Origin: Rhinolophus ferrumequinum
Lineage: Eukaryota > Chordata > Mammalia > Chiroptera > Rhinolophidae
DNA: 64,000 nt
Assembly (NCBI RefSeq): GCF_004115265.2
Contig: NC_046292.1
Location: 10,744,001 to 10,808,000, forward strand
Reading direction: 5' to 3'
Below, piece after piece: positions 1-20,717 of this stretch. The notes under the pieces were generated by a model, which was not told where the DNA came from, did not search any database, and saw only the letters and a list, made by a program, of their open reading frames with translations. Within the stretch, counting starts at the first letter, position 1. The number at the start of each line of letters is the position of its first letter. A program made the position numbers and the translations under genes.

Positions 1-880
1 AGGGCCACTGGCCATTTGAGAGCAGCTTTCTGGGATTATATCCAACCTTCAGTGGGCAAGCTGGGCCCTCAACTGCTCAGAGACTCAGTTTCCCCAGTAA
101 CAAAAATGGAGATTGAAATCTGACTTTAGAATGTTCTGAATTTGGCCTCAACCAATGGTAACGCTGAGTATTTGAAGGATGACAGGTGTGTGTGCGCATG
201 TGTAGTTACACACAACAACCCTATAGATTCATAGATTCAAGAGAGGGAAGGATGGGGGAGGTGACTGGCCACAGGGAAGGTCGGCAAGACACTGGTCCAA
301 CCCTGAGGCCCAAAGCCCCATCCATGCTCTCTTTCCCACTTCTGCTGGCTGACTTGTCTACCGTGGAGTAACCCCCAGGAGCCCAGGCCTGGAGATGTCG
401 GGAAAGAAGGACCAGCCCCACCCCTTAGTCTGGCCTTGCCTGGAGGCACGGAGCAGGTAACAGATGGCAGGAGTTTCACACAGTTTCTCACGAACCAGCT
501 GTATTGGAAAAAACCCACGCGTATACAGACACGAGGTGGCCCTGCCCTGGCACAGCTGGCCGGTGGGGCACCAGGTGGGCAGGCAGTCTGGCAGCTGGTT
601 TGGGGCTTAGAGAGTAGCAGAGGAGAGGTTTCCAACATGGTTGCCTCTTCTGGCCCCCTGTTCACCCTGGAAGTTCAATTTAGATGGGTACCTCTGCCTG
701 TGATCTCCCTCTGCCTCTCCTGCTCCCCTTGGCCAAGGATGTCCTGGGTCCCCTTCCCCCACCCACGCCCTGCAGAGACTCCATAGATCAAAGGATCTGT
801 CCATCTGTCTGTCCTGCAGATTATTTGCCTAGAGAGTCTGCCTGTCCTAATTTCCCCTTCCCAAAGTGGGTTCTCTGAAA
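1..880. other. Region beyond the HSPB7 3' end
   Basis: No gene is recognisable. A short MIR-like piece lies near 80-180 (cagtttcccc followed by an atgg-rich run). Reading frames here are short and show no family similarity. Confidence 0.5.
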
Positions 881-897
881 TCTCCCCCCCCCATCCC

Positions 898-903
898 TTT
901 ATT
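898..903 (-). terminator. Probable HSPB7 polyadenylation signal
   Basis: AATAAA on the minus strand, 249 nt beyond the HSPB7 stop codon; it would give a 3'UTR of roughly 270 nt. It is the first canonical signal I see downstream of the stop. Confidence 0.6.
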
Positions 904-1151
904 TTGGACTAAATGATAGGCCACATCTGGAATCTGGGGGCCACAGGTCAGGCTAGGGGATCCCTGGCATGCCGTGGGCAGAGCAGACAGCCTGTTTTTT
1001 TGGGGTGACCCACCTGGGGCCTGGGGGTGTCAGAGCTAGACCATGGGCTGAGATGTCCTGGAAGCTGTCATAAGGGGCTTAGGAAAACTCGGGCAGGCCA
1101 GTGTGGGGAGAAGGATGGGGAAGTCAGGAGGGCAGGGGTAAGCGGAACCCC

Positions 1152-3480
1152 TCAGATTTTTATCTCTGTCCGGAAGGTCTGCTGGACGTGCTCTGTATGT
1201 GGGTGGCGTCGTGCCCGGATGGTGAGGCTGCCGTCCTCCCTCAGGGCTGAGGTCACCGACGTGGGGTCCACATCCTCCGGCAGCTGGCACTTGTGAGCGA
1301 AGGTGTTCATGACCGTGCCATCAGCTGCCAGCTGGGGAAGGGTTATAGGTCAGGGCAGGTTGCCTCCCACTCCTGTCCCACTCATGCCAAGCCACAGCCC
1401 CTTCTCTCCAGTGTAAGCCCAGCTGGGCCCCCACTAGCTAAAGGGTTCTGTTCTCAGGTGTGGAGGCCCAGCAGAGGGGCTGACCAGAGTGGTGGTGGTC
1501 ACAGGCCAAGGGCTATGTGGGGACAGGTGCAAAGGTGCTTAGAGGAACTCCCAGTGGTCCCGATGGGTGGGCAAGGGGCTTGGCGGGGGGAGCTCAGAGA
1601 CAGAGGAGGCTCGGTGGCAGAATCTGGGGCTCCTGAGCAACGAGAAGGTGGTGCTGGGCAGAACCAAGCCCTCTTAGACAGCCAGACACATTGGGTGTCT
1701 ACCGTCAGGGCTGGGCTGGCGTCCCTTCCCCCATGACTTGGCCAGCACATAGTGTCCAGAGGAGCCTGGGGTGGCTGAGTCACTGGTGGGGGTGGCAGGG
1801 CTGGCACGTGCTGCCCACTGGTCCCGGTGCCCACAGTCCTTGGCTTGCCGGACCGGAGCGCCTGGGTATCCAGCCTCCTGTGCTCAGGAAGGAAGCCAGG
1901 CCCTGGGGGATCAGGTGGAGGCTGCCGGCTAACCCTCTCCTTTAACGGGGACCTGTGGCTATGGCCCACTGGGGGGCAGCATCCCTGTGCAGGCTGGGCC
2001 ACACCCTCCTCCCGGTTGTGGGCTTCCTCAGAGCTGGGACTCAGAGACCCTAGGGACCCAATGACACTAGGACCCATGCCTGCAAGAGTGTGGGGTTTGG
2101 AGTGTGTGATCCTGAACTGCAGAGCCTCTGCCCAGCCTTGGGCCCAATTCAGGGGTCCCAGGATGCGGGCTGGGTGTCTGGGTCCTGGAGGGAAGAGGAC
2201 TTGAGGGGTGTCATGTGGGGGAATTCCTCCTGCAGCTGCCCAGGTGAGCCCCCCACCAACCCACGTACCTGCCAGAAGAGCTGTCCTCACTCAACCACTA
2301 TTTCCCTCCTCTGATCTCCCCTCTCACCTCACCCCTCAGGTGCCCCCGTGCCTGCATCCTTCCACCCCCTCCCATTCCCCTATGGCTGTCTCAGCGGCCC
2401 TGGCTCCTGAAGAAAGGAGCTGGCAGCCTTGGGGCAGAAAGAGGCAGCCCACCAGCTCCAGGTGCAAGGTCTCCAGTTTGCCCTGGGGGGCTGGAGAAGA
2501 CACTGGTCAAGGTCTGGGGTCCCAGGATGGGACATAAGAATGGGGACCCTGGGCAGCGGGTATAGGTGCAGAGCCGGGGTTCAGGCGGGGTAGGCGGGCT
2601 CACCTTCTCAGCTCGAACCTCGATGTGGTTGTTGGATGTGGTGACGATGATGTCTTCAGGGGAGAAGTCACTCACGTCCACTGCAAACTCATAGGCGTCT
2701 CCAAGAGTCTTGATGTTGCCCGGTGCCCCAGAACGGGCTGTGGGGAGGGCTGCCGTGAGCTGAGCACTTGTACCCAGAACCTAGGTTTCTGGCTGCTTCT
2801 CCTGGGGAAAGGGGAGGCCCCCCAGGCCTGATCTCCCCCGCAGCTGTTGCTCCTAAGCCCCCCCCAGCCAGCCCCTCCTCACTTCTTACAAACAACCTTT
2901 TCCATGGTGGGGATGGGGCCTCACCAGGCACGGGGGGTGGGAGAGGGCGTGTATGTGACATTATCTGTAGTAACGCACCCCAGGCCTAGAGTGGGGATGC
3001 ACCCACCCCTCCAACCCATGCAGCCCTCCAGGGCAGCAGCAAGGACCTGGCGGCAGCCCTATGTGGCCGTGGTGCTCTAACTGACCCCCGAGCTACAACT
3101 GTTCCTTGGAGGTCCACCTGTTCTCACGGCCACATCTGTCTCTGTGGCCACATCTGGTCTGGGGGCTACATGTGGCTGCAGCCTTGCAGCACCTGTTGCT
3201 GGCAGCTTGGCAGCTGCAGCCACACTCGGAGGTAAGCAGAGCAGGTGCCCCTGCATGTGCCTCCCCCCTGCCCTCAAAGCCCCGAGCACTTGCCTGGGAA
3301 GGTCAGGGGCTCTGAGTGGGGCCGCATGAAGCTGCCAAAATCCTCGGAAAACATGCTCAAGGCCTTCTCCATGGGTGGGTCCTGGGCTGGGAGGGCACGG
3401 GAGGCCGACGAAGATGAGGCGGACGAGGAAGAATGGAAGCTTCTCTCCGCTCTGAAGGTGGAGGAGGTCCTGTGGCTCAT
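1152..3480 (-). CDS. HSPB7: HSPB7 (cvHsp), small heat-shock protein, 3 coding exons
   Basis: Coding exons on the minus strand are 3480-3294, 2737-2604 and 1331-1152 (stop 1154-1152), giving 166 aa; the human protein is 170 aa. The N-terminus opens [15 protein letters not shown] and runs into a serine-rich stretch (about residues 16-28), which is a family hallmark. The alpha-crystallin domain covers roughly residues 72-155 ([12 protein letters not shown], then [10 protein letters not shown] at the end of exon 2). The tail ends RTEIKI, as in human. HSPB7 is a heart- and skeletal-muscle chaperone that binds actin/filamin and suppresses aggregation (family knowledge). I chose the Met at 3480 because it matches the human start. 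The in-frame upstream Met at 3561 lies at or before the likely transcription start set by the TATA box at 3584-3589. Intron 1 (3293-2738) only keeps frame with a GC donor (GCAAGT); intron 2 is GT-AG. The shorter length mostly reflects fewer serines. Confidence 0.97.
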
Positions 3481-3583
3481 CCACGGGCGGGCGGCCGGGC
3501 CCTGGCCAGGCGGGCAGGGGAAGACAGGAGAGGGTGCGGGCAGCAGTCTCTGGGGGAGCATGCGAGGCCCCGACTGCCGGCAC

Positions 3584-3589
3584 TTTATA
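3584..3589 (-). promoter_or_regulatory. HSPB7 TATA box
   Basis: TATAAA on the minus strand, in a TTATAAAGTG context, about 104 bp upstream of the HSPB7 start codon. It puts the transcription start near 3555-3560 and the 5'UTR at about 75-80 nt. A TATA promoter suits a tissue-restricted muscle gene. Confidence 0.8.
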
Positions 3590-3634
3590 AGGCCCGACCG
3601 TCCCTGGGCTCAGGGCCAGCCCCTTGTCTACCAG

Positions 3635-3644
3635 CTAAATTTAG
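3635..3644 (-). promoter_or_regulatory. Candidate MEF2 site in HSPB7 promoter
   Basis: CTAAATTTAG matches the MEF2 consensus YTAWWWWTAR at every position and is palindromic. It lies about 45 bp upstream of the TATA box. MEF2 drives cardiac and skeletal muscle genes, matching the known expression of HSPB7. A CATTCC (M-CAT-like) motif lies about 100 bp further upstream. Function is inferred from motif and position only. Confidence 0.6.
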
Positions 3645-3841
3645 GCCTCGCCGTGGCCCAGAGGGAGCTGGAAATCTTCTCCAGTGAGACGGTCCTGCTG
3701 ACAGTCCAACACACGCAGGCCCGTGAGGCTGAGCTCACAGCCCAGCATTCCAGGCCGATAACTCCTGCCTCGGGGCCTTGGCATAGCAGCAGGGAGGGGG
3801 CCACAGCTGGCCCCTTGCCACTCAGACCCCCATGCCCGGAC

Positions 3842-3843
<2 letters not shown>

Positions 3844-3885
<42 letters not shown>
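3844..3885. repeat. (GT)n microsatellite
   Basis: About 20 uninterrupted GT units, some 260 bp upstream of the HSPB7 TATA box. It is likely polymorphic. Confidence 0.97.
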
Positions 3886-4539
3886 GGAGGTATGGGTACT
3901 GTGTCTCTGCCTCCCCCATCAGCCTGGGGCTCTCAAGGATTCTGCCTCCCCCATCAGATTGCAAGCTCCTTGCAGCTAGGCTTTTCTATTTCCTGTCCCC
4001 TCTCCCTCAAAGTTCCAGCCCTTGGCAAGAGGGGATTTGGGTGGTGGAGGATCAGGGTAGAGAGGCCCAAGCCCCTGGCTTTGGAGATGGCATGAGATGC
4101 CAGGTGGAGGTCAGGGGTGGGTGGAGGACCCCCCACCTGCTGGACCCCTGTGTGAGGTGAGGGGCTCCTTCCTTCAGGGCAGATAATGTTTACAGCCGTC
4201 TCTTAGGAAGGACTGAGACAGCCCGGGGGGTTAAGGGATGGATAGAATGTGCAGCTGTGCCCCTGCCAGCTCCCACCGAGACCCAGATTCCATGCTTGCC
4301 TTCCCTCCTCATGCTCTGGAAAATTTCGAGGGCCCCAAGAGGAGAAAGGCTAGCGGCCTGAGGCAGGGCTGGGGGGTGGGCCCTGACTCCGGTAATTTGG
4401 TAATTATCCTTAAACATCTAGAAGGGTATATTCCTGGGAACTAGCTGCTTGACCTCCAGCTCAGAGGAGATACCTGAGACTGGCACACGGGAGTTCAGTG
4501 AGAGGTAGAGAATTCTGACTTTTGGAATACCTGCTGGGC

Positions 4540-4720
4540 TCCTGGCTGTGAGCTTTCCGGCATGGTCCATTTGATCCCCACACAGCTCTGAAAGGAGGTG
4601 TCCTTCCCATTTTATAGACAGGTAAATGGAGCCTCCCAGAGAGGTCAGGCTTGCACTGGTAAGTGGCAGAGCTGGGATTCAAACCCAGATGTATACCTGG
4701 TCTAAAGCCCTCCAGGAGGC
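4540..4720 (-). repeat. MIR SINE fragment
   Basis: Reverse MIR layout: 'ccattttatagac' core, then 'gtaagtggcagagctgggattcaaac'. Confidence 0.75.
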
Positions 4721-5874
4721 CAGGTGATCAGAACATTCGTGTGTGGAGACAGGCTGGCCCAGAAAACTGCCCCTGGAAGTCCCTGTCTGCATTTCCACAG
4801 CTCAGCAGAGCCAGGACAGACATCAAGTGGGGCCAGGGGGCAAAGCCGGGAAGGCCATTCTGGGAGGCGGTCAGGCCTTCCATTGCTGCCCAGGCTGCAG
4901 TGTGGGGCCTCTGCTCTCCTCTGTAAATCCTGCCCTCCTCCCCCATGGAGGCCTCTCTGATTGCTGCAGCCCACAGAGCGGGCCCCTGCCCAGGTGCCCA
5001 CAGCACTCCCTGTCTTTGCCCACCCCAGCACCTGGCCGTGTGACCTGGTCTTCCTGTGTCTGATTCCTCTGCTGTCATCTCTTGTCTATCAGACTGGCAG
5101 TTCCTCCAGGGCAGGGGTTCGACTGTGTCCCCATTAGACTGGGGGCTCCTGAAAGTGGGGACTTTCTTTTCTCTGGCTCCCACAGAACTTCATTCTTGGG
5201 GTGCTTCATCTATAGAGGTAATTACTGGTGTTGGAGCCCCGGGAAGTGGGGCTAAGGCAGTGGCCGGGGCAAGAAGGGTCTGTCATTCCAGTGGGGATGC
5301 CTGCCTAGCCCATGTCACCTATCATGGCCGAGGGGGCTGCCAGGAAGTTACACACTGAGGTGAGATGAAAAGAGGGTGGGGGAGGGGCGGGGGGCCCAGA
5401 AGCCTGCCGCCCGCCAGGGAAATAGGAGCCAGTGGCTAAATGCAGACACACTGTCATGGTGCTGAGGGCCTGAGTCACTGCTGCTGGACGTCAGATCTCA
5501 TTACCCACCCTGCCCACCGTTCCTCCTCCCCTTCCCCCATCCCTGAGTTGTCACCCACACATATACTGCTTTCACTGGCTTCAGTGGCCAGGAGGGACCC
5601 TGGAAGGTCATCAAGGCCATTCCCTTGTCTCTGGGCTTGCCTCGCCCTTCAGATCACAGGGACAGAAGGAGCTTTAGAGATGTTCCAATGCCTTGAATCC
5701 CAAACCTTCCACGGCATCCAAATCCCCAGAGGGAACTTTTGGCAAACACAGGGTCTTACCCTGCACCCCAGTATTCTGATTTGGGATCTGGGGAAGGGCC
5801 CAGGAACCTGTTCGCATCAGCTCCCCACACAGCCAGCCCACAGGCCAGTGTTTGGAAATCACTCATCCCTCAGC

Positions 5875-6060
5875 AGATATTTATTGAACACCTACTATGT
5901 GCCAGGTACTGTTCCAGGCTCTGGGGAACACCTACTATTCGCCAGAGATAGGTCCCTGCCGCGATAGCTTCCAGGCTCCCCTCATTGGACAGAAGAGGAA
6001 ACCAAAGCTCCAAGTGGTAAAGGACCAGTTGGGAGTGGCAGAGCTGCTCTGGTTTCAAGT
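5875..6060 (-). repeat. MIR/L2-type fragment
   Basis: Begins 'atttattgaacacctactat', with gtgccaggtactgttccagg following, and continues with a weak 'gaggaaac' core. Confidence 0.65.
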
Positions 6061-6689
6061 TTGGTATCAAGTCTGCTCTCACCCTTTGCTGCTGCCGGTG
6101 CTTGATGAAGAGGAGGGAGAAGTTGAAGGACTGGCAGGTAGAGGAAATGGCTTTGGGAGAACAGGCACTGCACCCCCTTGCTGGCCTTTTTCCAGTTTCC
6201 TGGTGCTCACAGGGCCAGGGAGGTGAGGTTGTGGACATACAGTTTGCCTGGCCAGCCAATGCCAGCTGTGAGATTGGAGCTGGCAGCTGCCCGAGGCCAG
6301 AGATGGGTTTGGGATGTCAACAGGGCTGCTGGTTATCCTGTTACTTCAGTACACAGTCGACAATGGGCCCAGGTCCATGCAGAACAGCAAGCCCTCACCT
6401 CACCTCCCACACACAACACACACACACGTGCTCCTATTTTGGTTTGACTTGGCCTGGCATCTAGGGACAGAGGGTGGCTCAGGGTCCCAGGATTTTAACA
6501 AGTCATTGAAGGGCCATTATGATTTTCAGAGAAGGGCTTTGTCTGGGGATGGTGGGGAGGACAGTTGTCCCAGATCTCTTGCCCAAATCTTCCAAAAGTG
6601 GCATCAGACAAAAATCCTCTGCTTTGTGCTCAAACAGTGACCTGTTTGATTCAGCCACAGGAGTTTGAGGAGCTCCGGGAAGGGGAAAA

Positions 6690-6855
6690 GCCACGCAGTC
6701 TAGATCTGGGCTCAGCTTCTGCTGTGTGACTTTAGATGAGTGACTGCACCTCTCTGATCCTCCATTTATCATCTGCAAAATGGTGATGCTGTCCCTGACT
6801 CACAGGATGCTGGGATGAACTTAAAGGGCCTGGCACGTAGCCAGCATGCAACATG
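6690..6855 (+). repeat. MIR SINE
   Basis: Forward MIR: tgtgtgacttt, cacctctctgatcctcc, 'atctgcaaaatggtgatg', then 'ggcctggcacgtag'. Confidence 0.8.
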
Positions 6856-7109
6856 TTCTTGTCCCTCACCATGCCCCCCACGCCCCAGCTCCTACCCTCT
6901 GTTGGGCTGGGACAAAGTCTGGGCATTTACCCAGAGCTTTGTCATTTGAGAGGCAGTTTTCTCCGATTGGAGTTGCTGGACACAAGGATCAAGTCTCAGT
7001 TCCTCCCCAGGCCTTGGAGCACCCCCCACCTTGATTTGCTGCCCCTGCTCCAGTTTGTTGGTCTCCTTCCCTCTTCTGAGGAAGGTGGGCTGTCAGGACA
7101 GGACTGGGG

Positions 7110-7330
7110 AGGCCTGTGCAGGCTTCAGAGTCAGGCAAACCTGGGTGGGAGTCCTGGCTCTGCCCCTCGGCCTCTGTGACCTTGGACAAGCAGCCTCACC
7201 TCTCTGAGACTCCATTTCTTTACATCAGGATAATGCTGCCCTCCTCGCCACCCCCCACATTGGGCTCCATGAGTGCTCACTGATTTGGGGGGCAGGTGAG
7301 CACAGAGCCTGGTGCACAGCAAGGGGGCTC
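7110..7330 (+). repeat. MIR SINE
   Basis: Forward MIR: 'cttcagagtcaggcaaacc', 'ctctgtgaccttggacaag', then 'cctctctgagactccatttc'. Confidence 0.8.
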
Positions 7331-8396
7331 TAGTGACAGCACCCCTCGCCTTTGCCCCAGTCCTTCCTCCCTTCTCCCTGCTCTGCGTTTTCAAACCCTC
7401 CAGGCCTAGCTCTGAAAGTCCAGGTCCCTGATCATCAGCCCCCAAGATGACCCCTCACCATCCTGCTGTGTGCATGAGCTTCCCTCCAATCCCCAAGTCC
7501 GGGGTCCCCCAGCCTGTGGCATGAGCCTGGTGGCTCTGGTAGGTTGGGGGGAGCCCCTGCTCCCCGCCCCTCGGCCTCTCTGGCCTGCACTGCACGGCTC
7601 AGCGGGCCTGGGCAGTTCCAGGTGGTTTGTCAAGGACGTTTCTAATGGCCATGGTAAACCCCGGGCAGGGGGGAGGAAGCGGGCATGATGTTGATTGGTG
7701 GAACATGCACCTGTCCAGGTACAACTGAGCTGCAGGCAAAGAGTCTCTGTTAGAGGAGGGCCGTGGGGAGCCGCAGCAGGGCCATCAGACACAGGTGAGG
7801 GGCTGCTGGGTGCGGAGCTGGGGGTGGACTTGGATGGAGCCTTCCAGAGCAGGAAGGGCAGAAGCAGGAGGGGGGAGAGCAGGGAGCCAGCACCTCATTT
7901 CGACCCTCACGGCTCTCCTGGGCCTGGGGTTTTTGTGCCTCAGAGGCCTGAGCTGAGGGGGAAGGGGCTCAAGGAAGGGCATGGGGAGTCAGAGCAGTCT
8001 GTGGGGGCCCCACAGTGAGAAGGTGACTCCACTGGGCAAGGAGACTGCTCCGAAACAATAAAGGCAACAAGTGTCCAGGGAGGGCAGGAGCAGTGGTCAA
8101 AGGAGGGGGAGGGGCTCTGAGATTTGGGGTCCGGCCTTGAGCAGTCCGCTGCTGGGCATGGAGGGGCACAACGAGGAAGCCTCGCCCCACAGGGCACACC
8201 AGACTCACGTCCCTGCTGAGAACTTCACACATGCACACGTATGTGTATCCACACACACAGGAAAACGCCACCTCTCCTTTTTATCTGGGAAGTAGCAATA
8301 GTGAAAGGGCCAAGTGGCAGGGTGAGGACGCTGGAGCAGCAGTTCACCAGGCGTCCATCTGTCTGTCGTCTGTCTGTCGGCTGCGTCAGGGACCAG

Positions 8397-19255
<10,859 letters not shown>

Positions 19256-19625
19256 GCCAGCCTGGAAGAATGAAACGCTGCCCTGGTGAAGGAGATCGGG
19301 CAGACATCTGCCTCCCTTCCTCCATCATGACACACCTCTCCCCTCCAGCCCAGCTCAACCCCTTGGCAAAGCAGGCAGCTCTGTCCAAAGAGGGCCCCAT
19401 ATTCACCACATTGCATCCTGGGTGGGACAAGTGCTACATACCTTGAAGGACAAATCCCACCCCAGACAGAGCTCAGAATGGGAGACAGCAGAAAACCAGT
19501 AGTGTGTCCTCAGGGAACGTTTACCAAATTCACCAATGAAGAGACTGGTGTACACTGTCACCAAGCGCCGGCACAGGTACCCTCTCTAGGAGTAGTTTGA
19601 CTCCCAACAGGAGGCTCCTGAGAAA

Positions 19626-19631
19626 AATAAA
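19626..19631 (+). terminator. Probable CLCNK polyadenylation signal
   Basis: AATAAA lies 371 nt after the CLCNK stop (19253-19255). The 3'UTR would end near 19650, about 470 bp from the tail-to-tail 3' end of FAM131C. Confidence 0.7.
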
Positions 19632-19654
19632 GCCATTCCACAGAGCCACAGTGC

Positions 19655-20115
19655 ACCCCTCCTCTTACCTCCAAGCGCGCTGACTTGACACCTCAGCTCC
19701 TTACCTGTGCTGGCCCTGAGCCAGCTCTTGGGGTCCCTTGTGGTCACGTGGGCACTGCAAGCCTGGGTCCCTGGTCTCTCAGTCCTCCTCATGCCTCCCT
19801 TCCTGGCAGGGAGATATGGGGGAGAGGGGATCGCCCCCCAGGTCTTATGTGCTCATCCTCACGTACTAATATAAGCAGTACCCTGTGGCTCACTTACCTT
19901 CACCCCAGCCCCAGCCTCCTCCTTGGCTGAGCCAGCATTGATACAGTGAGATCCCCACAACCTTGGCCATCCTCCATGGGGGCTCTCCCAGCTGGGTGGC
20001 AGCACATTGACCAGCTGTATGTGTGTTGGGGGTAGGGGCCCTCCCCTAAGTTCCTGTAGACATCCCCCCAGGAGCCCCGAAGACACGCCTTCCCCAGCAG
20101 AGACCAGGCCAAGCT
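19655..20115. other. CLCNK-FAM131C tail-to-tail gap
   Basis: There is no gene here. The part at about 19725-19830 shows imperfect similarity to CLCNK intron sequence at about 18545-18655 (shared 'gtggtcac', 'gggca-tgca-gcc', 'ctggt' and 'catgc' in the same order). This may be a relic of a tandem duplication, or chance. Confidence 0.35.
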
Positions 20116-20136
20116 CATCCAGGGTGAATCCACCAC

Positions 20137-20142
20137 TTTAAT
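20137..20142 (-). terminator. Probable FAM131C polyadenylation signal (ATTAAA)
   Basis: ATTAAA on the minus strand, 576 nt beyond the FAM131C stop. No canonical AATAAA is seen earlier on that strand after the stop. The 3'UTR would be about 600 nt. Confidence 0.55.
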
Positions 20143-20717
20143 GTCTTCAGAGAACCTCCAAGGAGATAGGAGGAGCATACAAGGAGGGGGACCGGGGGCA
20201 CCAGGGCTCAGAGAATGAGAGCTGGACAGACACTCCATGGAGACGGGTGTCCTTGTGATGACAGCTTAGGAGCAGATGCTTAGCTACCAGAAGAGCCTAC
20301 CCCACCTCTGATGGGGGCGGGGGCAGAAGCACAGAGGGAGAGGGAGAGGGACTGAGACCCGGGTCTCCAGACCCTTCTGTGGCTGTCTGCCTGGGGGCCT
20401 GACTGTCGGCTCCTCTGGGCGGCCTGCCCTGGTGTCTGCTGAGTCCTCGAGCTCACCCAGGGTAGAAACCCTGCGGGGAAAGGTGCCCACCTGAGCCAAG
20501 GAAAGAAGGGAGAAGGGGGATTATGGCTCCCACTGCTGCGGCAGGTCCACAGAGGCACAGAGTGGTCCACAAGGAGTGCTGCCCCCATCTCTGCCTCACC
20601 CACCCCATGCCAGCCCAGGGATCAAGAGAGGCCCAGGCCAATCCAATGTCCTGCTATGCCTAGGCTGCCCACCAGGCAAGGACACGGTGTGAGCAGGATC
20701 CAGGCCACAGACCCGCC

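Larger units (their letters stand above)
3646..8396. other. HSPB7-CLCNK intergenic region and CLCNK 5' flank
   Basis: No coding gene is recognisable. It holds the GT tract, MIR copies (near 4540-4720, 5875-6060, 6690-6855 and 7110-7330) and a short CA-rich tract at 6405-6428. Human CLCNK genes begin with a non-coding exon; its counterpart should lie in the last part of this stretch but I cannot place it. A short TCTG/TCCATC-type repeat immediately precedes the CLCNK start codon (8355-8385). Confidence 0.5.

Noticed and set aside
1499-2290. 263-codon minus-strand frame between HSPB7 exons 2 and 3
   Set aside because: It is entirely inside intron 2, low-complexity Pro/Gly-rich, with no splice support.
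3478-3561. Upstream in-frame Met (3561) as HSPB7 start
   Set aside because: The TATA box at 3584-3589 puts transcription start at about this position, and the human protein starts at the Met at 3480.
3245-3979. 244-codon plus-strand frame over HSPB7 exon 1
   Set aside because: It is antisense to the genuine HSPB7 exon and ends in the GT repeat, giving a Val-Cys run.
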